DNA of 64,000 nt from Nerophis ophidion (lineage: Eukaryota > Chordata > Actinopteri > Syngnathiformes > Syngnathidae), in NCBI RefSeq assembly GCF_033978795.1, contig NW_026906960.1:328501-392500 (forward strand), written 5' to 3'. Both the position numbers and the translations under genes were made by a program. Below the pieces are notes generated by a model. That model had not been told where the DNA came from and searched no databases. It saw only the letters and a list, made by a program, of their open reading frames with translations. This document shows positions 11,041 to 24,110 of this stretch, one piece after another (within the stretch, counting starts at the first letter, position 1; each line of letters starts with the position of its first letter).

Positions 11041-12391
11041 TACTACAACTCAACCTGTACTACTATCATAAGTCAACTTAACTACTACCATAACTCAACC
11101 TGTACTACTATCATAAGTCAACTTAACTACTACCATAACTCAACCTGTACTACTATCATAAGTCAACTTAACTACGACCATAACTCAACCTGTACTACTA
11201 TCATAAGTCAACTTAACTACTACCATAACTCAACCTGTACTACTATCATAAGTCAACTTAACTACTACCACAACTCAACTTGTACTACTATCATAAGTCA
11301 ACTCAACTACTACCATAACTCAACCTGTACTACTATCATAAGTCAACTTAACTACTACCATAACTCAACCTGTACTACTATCATAAGTCAACTTAACTAC
11401 TACCATAACTCAACATGTACTACTATCATAAGTCAACTTAACTACTACCATAACTCAACCTGTACTACTATCATAAGTCAACTTAACTACTACCATAACT
11501 CAACCTGTACTACTATCATAAGTCAACTTAACTACTACCATAACTCAACCTGTACTACTATCATAAGTCAACTTAACTACGACCATAACTCAAACTGTAC
11601 TACTATCATAAGTCAACTTAACTACTACCATAACTCAACCTGTACTACTATCATAAGTCAACTTAACTACGACCATAACTCAACCTGTACTACTATCATA
11701 AGTCAACTTAACTACTACCATAACTCAACATGTACTACTATCATAAGTCAACTTAACTACTACCATAACTCAACCTGTACTACTATCATAAGTCAACTTA
11801 ACTACTACCATAACTCAACCTGTACTACTATCATAAGTCAACTTAACTACTACCATAACTCAACCTGTACTACTATCATAAGTCAACTTAACTACTACCA
11901 TAACTCAACCTGCACTACTATCATAAGTCAACTTAACTACTACCATAACCACCTGTACTACTATCATAAATCAACTTAACTACTACCACAACTCAACCTG
12001 TACTACTATCATAAGTCAACTTAACTACTACCATAACTCAACCTGTACTACTATCATAAGTCAACTTAACTACTACCATAACTCAACCTGTACTACTATC
12101 ATAAGTCAACTTAACTACGACCATAACTCAACCTGTACTACTATCATAAGTCAACTTAACTACTACCATAACTCAACCTGTACTACTATCATAAGTCAAC
12201 TTAACGACTACCATAACTCAACCTGTACTACTATCATAAGTCAACTTAACTACTACCATAACTCAACCTGTACTACTATCATAAGTCAACTTAACTACTA
12301 CCATAACTCAACCTGTACTACTATCATAAGTCAACTTAACTACTACCATAACTCAACCTGTACTACTATCATAAGTCAACTTAACTACTAC
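11041..12391 (+). repeat. 45-bp minisatellite, about 30 copies
   Basis: Head-to-tail units of 45 bp, each reading NSTCTTIISQLNYYH in one frame. Because 45 is a multiple of three, about 20 units stay open. A 2-bp deletion near 11950 (CATAACCACC in place of CATAACTCAACC) shifts the frame and about 10 further units follow. Variants are single substitutions (TACCATAAC or GACCATAAC, AACCTG or AACATG). No start context, splice site or codon bias supports a protein; I read it as a VNTR. Confidence 0.95.
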
Positions 12392-12837
12392 TATTAGTCA
12401 TGTTTCCTTTGATGTAAAGGTTGCAGAGCACTGTCATTAATGAAGGCATTTATATAATTTACATATTAGTTTTACATTTGTTATACTTTTGAGTACACAT
12501 AAATCCCTCTAAGTTCATATTTACTGGTTCACATCTGAATCATCTTCTGGAAGCATTTCATTATTTACTTTATACATCATTTGAGCAGTGGTGTTTTATA
12601 CAAGATCATTTATTTAAAAATGTGACTTTTGAAGTAATGTTGCTGGGAAGAATAATGAATGAAAAAAGAGGGGGAGATACAGGCAGTGATTTAATAAATG
12701 TCTGTCTAAAGAACCCCAAACAATTGCAGAATGGGAACAAAAAATCTGATTATTTACAATTTGGAACAAATTTAAATCCTTGAGAAGATTCGTCACCAAA
12801 AAAAGAAAAACTTACAGAAAAAATGTGATTTAAAAAA
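12392..12837. other. Spacer between two minisatellites
   Basis: AT-rich. Positions 12522-12645 are a diverged direct copy of 10163-10290 (shared ACTGGTTCACATCTGAA and TTTACTTTATACATCATTT). Otherwise I see no gene or transposon terminus. Confidence 0.5.
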
Positions 12838-15800
12838 TGATTATTAGTAATAAAAGACACTTGTGTATGTACATATGTATAATTGTGTGTGTATACACTT
12901 TGGAGGTGTAAGAGAACAACAATAATATGATTATTAGTAATAAAAGACACTTGTGTATGTACATATCATGTATAATTGTGTGTGTATACACTTTGGAGGT
13001 GTAAGAGAACAACAATAATATGATTATTAGTAATAAAAGACACTTGTGTATGTACATATCATGTATAATTGTGTGTGTATACACTTTGGAGGTGTAAGAG
13101 AACAACAATAATATGATTATTAGTAATAAAAGACACTTGTGTATGTACATATCATGTATAATTGTGTGTGTATACACTTTGGAGGTGTAAGAGAACAACA
13201 ATAATATGATTATTAGTAATAAAAGACACTTGTGTATGTACATATCATGTATAATTGTGTGTGTATACACTTTGGAGGTGTAAGAGAACAACAATAATAT
13301 GATTATTAGTAATAAAAGACACTAGTATATGTACATATCATGTATAATTGTGTGTGTATACACTTTGGAGGTGTAAGAGAACAACAATAATATGATTATT
13401 AGTAATAAAAGACACTTGTGTATGTACATATCATGTATAATTGTGTGTGTATACACTTTGGAGGTGTAAGAGAACAACAATAATATGATTATTAGTAATA
13501 AAAGACACTAGTGTATGTACATATCATGTATAATTGTGTGTGTATACACTTTGGAGGTGTAAGAGAACAACAATAATATGATTATTAGTAATAAAAGACA
13601 CTAGTGTATGTACATATCATGTATAATTGTGTGTGTATACACTTTGGAGGTGTAAGAGAACAACAATAATATGATTATTAGTAATAAAAGACACTTGTGT
13701 ATGTACATATCATGTATAATTGTGTGTGTATACACTTTGGAGGTGTAAGAGAACACAATAATATGATTATTAGTAATAAAAGACACTAGTATATGTACAT
13801 ATCATGTATAATTGTGTGTGTATACACTTTGGAGGTGTAAGAGAACAACAATAATATGATTATTAGTAATAAAAGACACTTGTATATGTACATATCATGT
13901 ATAATTGTGTGTGTATACACTTTGGAGGTGTAAGAGAACAACAATAATATGATTATTAGTAATAAAAGACACTAGTATATGTACATATCATGTATAATTG
14001 TGTGTGTATACACTTTGGAGGTGTAAGAGAACAACAATAATATGATTATTAGTAATAAAAGACACTTGTGTATGTACATATCATGTATAATTGTGTGTGT
14101 ATACACTTTGGAGGTGTAAGAGAACAACAATAATATGATTATTAGTAATAAAAGACACTAGTATATGTACATATCATGTATAATTGTGTGTGTATACACT
14201 TTGGAGGTGTAAGAGAACAACAATAATATGATTATTAGTAATAAAAGACACTAGTATATGTACATATCATGTATAATTGTGTGTGTATACACTTTGGAGG
14301 TGTAAGAGAACAACAATAATATGATAATTAGTAATAAAAGACACTTGTGTATGTACATATCATGTATAATTGTGTGTGTATACACTTTGGAGGTGTAAGA
14401 GAACAACAATAATATGATTATTAGTAATAAAAGACACTTGTGTATGTACATATCATGTATAATTGTGTGTGTATACACTTTGGAGGTGTAAGAGAACAAC
14501 AATAATATGATTATTAGTAATAAAGACACTAGTATATGTACATATCATGTATAATTGTGTGTGTATACACTTTGGAGGTGTAAGAGAACAACAATAATAT
14601 GATAATTAGTAATAAAAGACACTTGTGTATGTACATATCATGTATAATTGTGTGTGTATACACTTTGGAGGTGTAAGAGAACAACAATAATATGATTATT
14701 AGTAATAAAAGACACTTGTGTATGTACATATCATGTATAATTGTGTGTGTATACACTTTGGAGGTGTAAGAGAACAATAATATGATTATTAGTAATAAAA
14801 GACACTTGTATATGTACATATCATGTATAATTGTGTGTGTATACACTTTGGAGGTGTAAGAGAACAACAATAATATGATTATTAGTAATAAAAGACACTA
14901 GTATATGTACATATCATGTATAATTGTGTGTGTATACACTTTGGAGGTGTAAGAGAACAACAGTAATATGATTATTAGTAATAAAAGACACTTGTGTATG
15001 TACATATCATGTATAATTGTGTGTGTATACACTTTGGAGGTGTAAGAGAACAACAATAATATGATTATTAGTAATAAAAGACACTTGTGTATGTACATAT
15101 CATGTATAATTGTGTGCGTATACACTTTGGAGGTGTAAGAGAACAACAATAATATGATTATTAGTAATAAAAGACACTTGTATATGTACATATCATGTAT
15201 AATTGTGTGTGTATACACTTTGGAGGTGTAAGAGAACAACAATAATATGATTATTAGTAATAAAAGACACTTGTATATGTACATATCATGTATAATTGTG
15301 TGTGTATACACTTTGGAGGTGTAAGAGAACAACAATAATATGATTATTAGTAATAAAAGACACTAGTATATGTACATATCATGTATAATTGTGTGTGTAT
15401 ACACTTTGGAGGTGTAAGAGAACAACAATAATATGATTATTAGTAATAAAAGACACTTGTATATGTACATATCATGTATAATTGTGTGTGTATACACTTT
15501 GGAGGTGTAAGAGAACAACAATAATATGATTATTAGTAATAAAAGACACTAGTATATGTACATATCATGTATAATTGTGTGCGTATACACTTTGGAGGTG
15601 TAAGAGAACAACAATAATATGATTATTAGTAATAAAAGACACTTGTGTATGTACATATCATGTATAATTGTGTGCGTATACACTTTGGAGGTGTAAGAGA
15701 ACAACAATAATATGATTATTAGTAATAAAAGACACTTGTGTATGTACATATCATGTATAATTGTGTGTGTATACACTTTGGAGGTGTAAGAGAACAACAA

Positions 15801-18800
15801 TAATATGATTATTAGTAATAAAAGACACTTGTATATGTACATATCATGTATAATTGTGTGTGTATACACTTTGGAGGTGTAAGAGAACAACAATAATATG
15901 ATTATTAGTAATAAAAGACACTAGTATATGTACATATCATGTATAATTGTGTGTGTATACACTTTGGAGGTGTAAGAGAACAATAATATGATTATTAGTA
16001 ATGAAAGACACTTGTGTATGTACATATCATGTATAATTGTGTGTGTATACACTTTGGAGGTGTAAGAGAACAATAATATGATTATTAGTAATAAAAGACA
16101 CTTGTGTATGTACATATCATGTATAATTGTGTGTGTATACACTTTGGAGGTGTAAGAGAACAATAATATGATTATTAGTAATAAAAGACACTAGTATATG
16201 TACCTATCATGTATAATTGTGTGTGTATACACTTTGGAGGTGTAAGAGAACAACAATAATATGATTATTAGTAATAAAAGACACTTGTGTATGTACATAT
16301 CATGTATAATTGTGTGTGTATACACTTTGGAGGTGTAAGAGAACAACAATAATATGATTATTAGTAATAAAAGACACTTGTATATGTACATATCATGTAT
16401 AATTGTGTGTGTATACACTTTGGAGGTGTAAGAGAACAACAATAATATGATTATAAGTAATAAAAGACACTAGTATATGTACATATCATGTATAATTGTG
16501 TGTGTATACACTTTGAGGTGTAAGAGAACAACAATAATATGATTATTAGTAATAAAAGACACTAGTGTATGTACATATCATGTATAATTGTGTGTGTATA
16601 CACTTTGGAGGTGTAAGAGAACAACAATAATATGATTATTAGTAATAAAAGACACTAGTATATGTACATATCATGTATAATTGTGTGTGTGTATACACTT
16701 TGGAGGTGTAAGAGAACAACAATAATATGATTATTAGTAATAAAAGACACTAGTATATGTACATATCATGTATAATTGTGTGTGTATACACTTTGGAGGT
16801 GTAAGAGAACAACAATAATATGATTATTAGTAATAAAAGACACTAGTATATGTACATATCATGTATAATTGTGTGTGTATACACTTTGGAGGTGTAAGAG
16901 AACAACAATAATATGATTATTAGTAATAAAAGACACTTGTATATGTACATATCATGTATAATTGTGTGTGTATACACTTTGGAGGTGTAAGAGAACAACA
17001 ATAATATGATTATTAGTAATAAAAGACACTTGTATATGTACATATCATGTATAATTGTGTGTGTATACACTTTGGAGGTGTAAGAGAACAACAATAATAT
17101 GATTATTAGTAATAAAAGACACTAGTGTATGTACATATCATGTATAATTGTGTGTGTATACACTTTGGAGGTGTAAGAGAACAACAATAATATGATTATT
17201 AGTAATAAAAGACACTAGTATATGTACATATCATGTATAATTGTGTGTGTATACACTTTGGAGGTGTAAGAGAACAACAATAATATGATTATTAGTAATA
17301 AAAGACACTTGTGTATGTACATATCATGTATAATTGTGTGTGTATACACTTTGGAGGTGTAAGAGAACAACAATAATATGATTATTAGTAATAAAAGACA
17401 CTTGTGTATGTACATATCATGTATAATTGTGTGTGTATACACTTTGGAGGTGTAAGAGAACAACAATAATATGATTATTAGTAATAAAAGACACTTGTAT
17501 ATGTACATATCATGTATAATTGTGTGTGTATACACTTTGGAGGTGTAAGAGAACAACAATAATATGATTATTAGTAATAAAAGACACTTGTGTATGTACA
17601 TATCATGTATAATTGTGTGTGTATACACTTTGGAGGTGTAAGAGAACAACAATAATATGATTATTAGTAATAAAAGACACTTGTATATGTACATATCATG
17701 TATAATTGTGTGCGTATACACTTTGGAGGTGTAAGAGAACAACAATAATATGATTATTAGTAATAAAAGACACTTGTGTATGTACATATCATGTATAATT
17801 GTGTGTGTATATACTTTGGAGGTGTAAGAGAACAACAATAATATGATTATTAGTAATAAAAGACACTTGTGTATGTACATATCATGTATAATTGTGTGTG
17901 TATACACTTTGGAGGTGTAAGAGAACAACAATAATATGATTATTAGTAATAAAAGACACTAGTATATGTACATATCATGTATAATTGTGTGTGTATACAC
18001 TTTGGAGGTGTAAGAGAACAACAATAATATGATTATTAGTAATAAAAGACACTAGTATATGTACATATCATGTATAATTGTGTGTGTATACACTTTGGAG
18101 GTGTAAGAGAACAACAATAATATGATTATTAGTAATAAAAGACACTAGTATATGTACATATCATGTATAATTGTGTGTGTATATACTTTGGAGTGTAAGA
18201 GAACAACAATAATATGATTATTAGTAATAAAAGACACTAGTGTATGTACATATCATGTATAATTGTGTGTGTATACACTTTGGAGGTGTAAGAGAACAAC
18301 AATAATATGATTATTAGTAATAAAAGACACTAGTATATGTACATATCATGTATAATTGTGTGTGTATACACTTTGGAGGTGTAAGAGAACAACAGTAATA
18401 TGATTATTAGTAATAAAAGACACTTGTGTATGTACATATCATGTATAATTGTGTGTGTATACACTTTGGAGGTGTAAGAGAACAACAATAATATGATTAT
18501 TAGTAATAAAAGACACTTGTGTATGTACATATCATGTATAATTGTGTGCGTATACACTTTGATACACTTTGGAGGTGTAAGAGAACAACAATAATATGAT
18601 TATTAGTAATAAAAGACACTTGTGTATGTACATATCATGTTATAATTGTGTGTGTATACACTTTGGAGGTGTAAGAGAACAACAATAATATGATTATTAG
18701 TAATAAAAGACACTTGTGTATGTACATATCATGTATAATTGTGTGTGTATACACTTTGGAGGTGTAAGAGAACAACAATAATATGATTATTAGTAATAAA

Positions 18801-19627
18801 AGACACTAGTATATGTACATATCATGTATAATTGTGTGTGTATACACTTTGGAGGTGTAAGAGAACAACAATAATATGATTATTAGTAATAAAGACACTT
18901 GTGTATGTACATATCATGTATAATTGTGTGTGTATACACTTTGGAGGTGTAAGAGAACAACAATAATATGATTATTAGTAATAAAAGACACTTTGTATAT
19001 GTACATATCATGTATAATTGTGTGTGTATACACTTTGGAGGTGTAAGAGAACAACAATAATATGATTATTAGTAATAAAAGACACTTGTGTATGTACATA
19101 TCATGTATAATTGTGTGTGTATACACTTTGGAGGTGTAAGAGAACAACAATAATATGATTATTAGTAATAAAAGACACTAGTGTATGTACATATCATGTA
19201 TAATTGTGTGTGTATACACTTTGGAGGTGTAAGAGAACAACAATAATATGATTATTAGTAATAAAAGACACTAGTATATGTACATATCATGTATAATTGT
19301 GTGTGTATACACTTTGGAGGTGTAAGAGAACAACAATAATATGATTATTAGTAATAAAAGACACTAGTATATGTACATATCATGTATAATTGTGTGTGTA
19401 TACACTTTGGAGGTGTAAGAGAACAACAATAATATGATTATTAGTAATAAAAAGACACTTGTATATGTACATATCATGTATAATTGTGTGTGAATACACT
19501 TTGGAGGTGTAAGAGAACAACATAATATGATTATTAGTAATAAAAGACACTTGTGTATGTACATATCATGTATAATTGTGTGTGTATACACTTTGGAGGT
19601 GTAAGAGAACAACAATAATATGATTAT
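12838..19627. repeat. 93-bp minisatellite, about 73 copies
   Basis: Tandem units of 93 bp beginning TGATTATTAGTAATAAAAG (starts 12838, 12928, 13021, 13114 ...). The first unit is 3 bp short. Units differ at two linked spots, giving CTTGTGTATG, CTAGTATATG, CTTGTATATG and CTAGTGTATG types, plus occasional indels (for example AACAATAAT for AACAACAATAAT and a partial duplication near 18560). Since 93 = 31 x 3, the minus strand stays open over many units, giving hydrophobic 31-residue repeats. These are passive consequences of the repeat, not genes. Confidence 0.95.
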
Positions 19628-19629
19628 TC

Positions 19630-21780
19630 ATCATTTGCCACACTGATCGATAACATTTTCACCAATCAACCGGAGAATCAAATAACAGCAGGATTACTAT
19701 TTAATGACATAAGTGATCATCTACCTGTATTCAGCATTTTCCACAATTTCTTTGATAGGAGAAAAGATAAAAAAGCTGTCCAATATAGATTTATTAGACA
19801 TCAAACACACGAAACTATGGCAGCATTCAAGTCTGAGTTATGGAGGGAGGTTTATACCTCCACAGACCCGGATGAGGCATATGAAACTTTCCTTAATGTT
19901 TTTCATAAAACTGTACGATAATCACTGTCCAAATAAAAAACGTGTCATTAAAGACAGCACCGTTAAAGACAAACCGTGGATCACAAGAGGAATACTGAAG
20001 TCTTGCAAAAAGAAAAATTATCTTTACAGAAGACATTTAAAGTACAGAACCAAAGAAACTGAACACAAATATAAAACGTACAAAAATAAGTCAACACCAA
20101 TAATAAAGCACTGCAAGCGAACATATTACTGTACCTATTAGAACAACATCAAAATAGCATCCAGGGTACGTGGAAAGTTTTAAATGGTATCATTAAAAAA
20201 AAAGACATGACACATAAGGAACATCCTAGCTATTTTATAGAAAATAATCAAACTATAAATGACCCTAAAGGGATAACTGATGCTTTTAACAACTTTTTTG
20301 TAAATGTTGGACCTCATCTAGCAAATGAAATTGTACAACCTGAAAACAGTGCAAAATTTAATGAACAAACCATTCAAAACTTTTGAATCGTTTTTTATTT
20401 CCCCCCGTAAATGAAAGTGAAATCAAAACAATTGTAAATTCTCAGGAAAACAAGAAGTCAACAGACTGTTGTGACTTGGACTTTTCTCTGATCAAGGTAG
20501 TTGTTGATTTTATAGCTGTTCCCTTCACTTATATTTGCAATATTTCTTTTATAAAAGGTGTCTTCCCAAAGAAAATGAAAACGGCAAAAGTCATTCCCAT
20601 CTTTAAAAGTGGAGATAAGCATCAGTTCACAAACTATAGGCCTATTTCTTTACTCTCACAATTTTCAAAAGTCCTTGAAATATTATTTAAATAAATAAAT
20701 GATAAATGGGTTGTACTTGTATAGCACTTTTCTACCTTCAAGGTACTCAAAGCGCTTTGACACTACTTCCACATTCACCCATTCACACACACATTCACAC
20801 ACTGATGGAGGGAGCTGCCATGCAAGGCGCCAACCAGTACCCATCAGGAGCAAGGGTGAAGTGTCTTGCTCAGGACACAACTGACATGACGAGGTTGGTT
20901 CTAGGTGGGATTTGAATCAGGACCCTCGGATTGCGCACGGCCACTCTTCCACTGCGCCACGCCGTCCACGCCTTGTGTCAAGACTTGACAGTTTTATTGA
21001 TAAGCATCACTTGCTAAGTGAACACCAATACGGTTTTCGATCCAACAGGTCCACTCCCATGGCAGTGATGGAACTAGTTGAGGAGGTAACCACTGCAATT
21101 GATAAGAGGGACTTTGCTGTTGGTGTTTTTATTGACCTGAGCAAGGCCTTTGACACCATCCATCACACATTGCTTTTAAACAAAATGCAGAGGTATGGTG
21201 TCAGAGGTCTTGCTCATGATTGGTTGAAAAGTTATCTTGGAGGCATAGAGCAGTATGTGCATATGAACAATGTAGATTCACACAAAAAGATCATAACACA
21301 TGGAGTACCCCAAGGTTCTGTACTGGGACCAAAATTGTTTTTACTATATATTAATGATATTTCTAAAATCCTTAAAAAACTCAACTGTATTCTTTTTGCT
21401 GATGATACAAGTCTGTATTATTCTGGGCAAGACCTTGACCAACTCCTAGAGGTTTTAGAGGTCGAACTCCACATACTAAAGCAATAGTTTGATGGCAATA
21501 AACTATCAATCAACCTATTGTGGCTTTCAAAGCTCATAACCACATGCTGCCTGGGTGTCTACAAGTGAGATTTAAACCCAGAGAGAATCCCTATGACCTC
21601 AGAGGTTCAGCCTTCTTCAGAAAGCCAAAATAAGAACACGCTTAAAAAGTAGATGTGTTTCTGTTAGAGGAGTTCAACTGTGGAACAGCTTGGATGATTC
21701 CTTCAAATGTTCCAGTTCCATTCACACATTGAAAAAACACTTTAAGACCAATGTCTTGAAAAAATATATCACTCTTGAAT
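19630..21780 (+). pseudogene. LINE reverse transcriptase, broken
   Basis: Reverse-transcriptase blocks in order: KMKTAKVIPIFKSGDKHQF with NYRPISLLSQFSKVLE (20570-20690); after the SINE, EHQYGFRSNRST, FIDLSKAFDTIHH, HGVPQGSVLGPKLF and CILFADDTSLYY (20990-21420). The catalytic FADD is intact. Stops after LFK, at 21486 and in the C-terminal region (about 21560-21650), plus the SINE, disable it. It resembles the minus-strand LINE at 45-46.5 kb (shared GDKHQFTNYRP), so both probably belong to one clade. Confidence 0.85.
20690..20968 (-). mobile_element. tRNA-headed SINE (second family)
   Basis: Read on the minus strand, it starts GGACGGCGTGGCGCAGTGG (A-box-like), passes a B-box-like region near 20920 and ends with the conserved AAAGCGCTTTGAGTACCTTG segment, CCCATTTATCATTTATTT and an A/T-rich tail. 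It splits the LINE reverse transcriptase. The exact target duplication is unclear. Confidence 0.75.
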
Positions 21781-22205
21781 TAACATTGTAGTTAATACTA
21801 TGATGAATGTTAATTAAAAATTAAACATGAGATATAAATAATAATAGAAGTACAATTTGTTTGTATATATTGTATATATAATTAGTGCAAAGGTCTTATA
21901 TGTACACAGGGATATTTCACATGCCTGTACTGTGTATAAAATTGAACTACGTTCATGTTGTTTATAATGTGTATTTATAATACTTGTGCAAAGGACATTT
22001 TGTAATTTTCCGAAGTTTATTTTGTACTTGAAATTGTTTACAGGGTTAGGCACAATAAGTGTTTAACTTCAGCCTAAACCCTTTCGGTCTGTAACATTTT
22101 TTAATTTTCAATCTCTGAATGTACAACTTTTTATTTTCAATCTATGAATGTACAACTGTTTGTTTGCTTTGTTGACCATTGACCGAAGAACAATAAACTT
22201 GAACT

Positions 22206-22283
22206 TGAACTAATTATTAGTAATAAAAGACACTTGTATATGTACATATCATGTATAATTGTGTGTGTAAACACAATAAGAGA
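22206..22283. repeat. Isolated terminal unit of the 93-bp array
   Basis: AATTATTAGTAATAAAAGAC followed by the rest of one unit, but with TGTAAACACAATAAGAG in place of TGTATACACTTTGGAGGTGTAAGAG. It lies directly beyond the LINE, showing that the LINE inserted inside the array's last, diverged unit. Confidence 0.85.
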
Positions 22284-22662
22284 ACAACAATGGCGCCACA
22301 TATGCTGTGTCCACATGTTGTCTGCTCACTATACATCCATTCATTGTTACCTCAGCAAACATGACGCAAAATACTTGCATATGTTTTTGAGAACGACAAC
22401 GACTGAATGTCTGACGACAAACAAAAATAGAAATGTTGTATTATTACATGTTATAACATTCTTTGTACAGTAGATGACGCCCTTGTATTGTGCAAATGAT
22501 CAAAGAGGGAAAAAACACCTGAAGTCTTGTGACTGACATCTATTCTGCTTTACTGGATCACACTTGGGAGAGTTTTGCATCATAATAAAGTACATTCAAT
22601 ACTTGTTGAAATTCCCTTTTAAAAGACTTCAAAATGTAACGCTTGCCAAAAAGTAATTTGGA
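22284..22662. other. Unassigned spacer
   Basis: No gene, terminus or repeat structure recognised. Confidence 0.4.
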
Positions 22663-23079
22663 CTTCACAGTGGCAGAGGGGTTAGTGCGTCTGCCTCACA
22701 ATACGAAGGTCCTGCAGTCCTGGGTTCAAATCCAGGCTCGGGATCTTTCTGTGTGGAGTTTGCATGTTCTCCCCGTGAATGCGTGGGTTCCCTCCGGGTA
22801 CTCCGGCTTCCTCCCACTTCCAAAGACATGCACCTGGGGATAGGCCCCTCCCACCTCCAAAGACATGCACCTGGGGATAAGTTGATTGGCAACACTAAAT
22901 TGGCCCTAGTGTGTGAATGTGAGTGTGAAAGTTGTCTGTCTATCTGTGTTGGCCCTGCGATGAGGTGGCGACTTGTCCAGGGTGTACCCCGCCTTCCGCC
23001 CGATTGTAGCTGAGATAGGCGCCAGCGCCCCCCGCGACCCCGAAAGGGAATAAGCGGTAGAAAATGGATGGATGGATGG
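22663..23079 (+). mobile_element. SINE, (ATGG)n-tailed family, two internal modules
   Basis: Full-length copy with A-box-like GTGGCAGAGGGGTTAG, B-box GGTTCAAATCC (near 22722) and tail GGATGGATGGATGG. The 37-bp GACATGCACCTGGGGATAGG module is present twice. The flanking AAAAAGTAAT / AAAAAACGTAAT is a probable imperfect target duplication. Confidence 0.9.
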
Positions 23080-23468
23080 AAAAAAACGTAATGAACTTCA
23101 ATATGATTTATTTCATTAAACTAACTGAGATTTAGGTTGTTTTTATTCCAGAAAAGATGTGTCAGTAAGTAAATATTTTCCACATCACTTTATGTTAAGT
23201 GCCATAATGTTTAGTTATGGGCTGATTCCAGGTTTTACAAAGGTATTGCATCAAGTCAAAAGTAATAGGTTGTATTATATTTTTTTAATTTTTCCAATAT
23301 CGATGCAGCAACTATAAAGCAGAAAATATGTGTCAATAATTTAGAAGATACTGCAAGTCACTTTTTTGCTGGCATCATGTCGTAATTAAGGGGTTATATT
23401 TCACATAAAGTCTATTTTTTAACGTTAAGAGTACTTATAGTGCTATAATATTTTAACATATTTCTGAA
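23080..23468. other. Unassigned AT-rich spacer
   Basis: No coding potential or recognisable termini seen. Confidence 0.4.
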
Positions 23469-23662
23469 CAACACTAAAAATTGGCCCTAGTGTGTGAATG
23501 TGAGTGTGAATGTTGTCTGTCTATCTGTGTTGGCCCTGCGATGAGGTGGCGACTTGTCCAGGGTGTACCCCGCCTTCCGCCCGATTGTAGCTGAGATAGG
23601 CGCCAGCGCCCCCCGCGACCCCGAAAGGGAATAAGCGGTAGGAAATGGATGGATGGATGGAT
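23469..23662 (+). mobile_element. 5'-truncated SINE copy
   Basis: Only the 3' half of the (ATGG)n family is present, from CAACACTAAA onward to the GGATGGATGGATGG tail. Truncation from the 5' end, as for LINEs, suggests LINE-machinery mobilisation. Confidence 0.85.
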
Positions 23663-23740
23663 AACAATACATAATATAAGACTACTAGATAATACAATTT
23701 ATTATATCGCTTTTTTAAAGCTTTTTTTAAAGCACGAAAC

Positions 23741-24110
23741 ATCTCGCGAGAGCAGAGCAGCGCTGTCTCGTGACGTCAAGTGTGCCAACTGTCGTAAAAG
23801 CACATGGAAGAAGGACAAAGAAGTGAAGGCGGACGCTAATAAGTTAGTGTTGTTATTTGTTCGCTATGATGTAAATATTTATGTCGTAAAGAGACATATT
23901 TAATTATTTATTTCAGGGTAGAACGTCTCAGTCTGCGAAAATCTTTTCGTTGCTTTGCTAGTCAGGACTATAAAGCTGAGAAGCGTCACGTGCTAGTTAG
24001 CTTAGCTTGTTAGCTTAGCGTGTTAGCTGCTAACAAAGAAACGCAGACGTAATCAACACTTCGCTAAGTAGAAATCAAATGTGAGTGTAAAGTGTTGTGA
24101 TTGTGTGAAA
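23741..24110 (+). promoter_or_regulatory. Promoter and 5' untranslated region of zinc-finger gene 2
   Basis: Shortly upstream of the first coding exon lie a palindrome TCTCGCGAGA (23742-23751, matching the known core promoter motif linked to ZBTB33/Kaiso), a full CRE TGACGTCA (23771-23778) and a CACGTG E-box (within TCACGTG, 23986-23992). CpGs are denser here than in the surrounding DNA. GTTAGC-type short repeats follow at about 23995-24030. The start of transcription cannot be placed exactly. Confidence 0.6.

Larger units (their letters stand above)
19628..22205 (+). mobile_element. 5'-truncated LINE inserted in the 93-bp array
   Basis: Inserted into an array unit: the array reads ...ATGATTATT before it and ATTATTAGTAATAAAAG resumes after it, giving a short ATTATT target duplication. 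It starts inside the endonuclease/linker part of the LINE and ends with a simple tail, AATAAACTTGAACTTGAACT. A minus-strand SINE (about 20690-20968) interrupts the reverse transcriptase. Confidence 0.85.

Noticed and set aside
10966..11979. A 337-residue repeat protein
   Set aside because: It is the open frame of the 45-bp minisatellite, with no supporting start, splice or domain evidence.
12830..19615. A dozen minus-strand ORFs of 60-238 residues with LLLLIIILLLFSYTSKVYTH-type repeats
   Set aside because: They exist only because the 93-bp unit is a multiple of three and lacks minus-strand stops; they begin and end at unit indels and TAG-forming variants.
12838..19627. CRISPR-like array
   Set aside because: Units are contiguous with no unique spacers, the units are 93 bp, and the genome is a vertebrate.
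22663..22740. tRNA genes at the SINE heads
   Set aside because: A- and B-box-like motifs are present but the cloverleaf is not complete and each is joined to a SINE body, tail and target duplication.
24081..24110. A longer N-terminus MSVKCCDCVK for zinc-finger gene 2
   Set aside because: The upstream codon is GTG, not ATG; the family start MCERT is at 24111.
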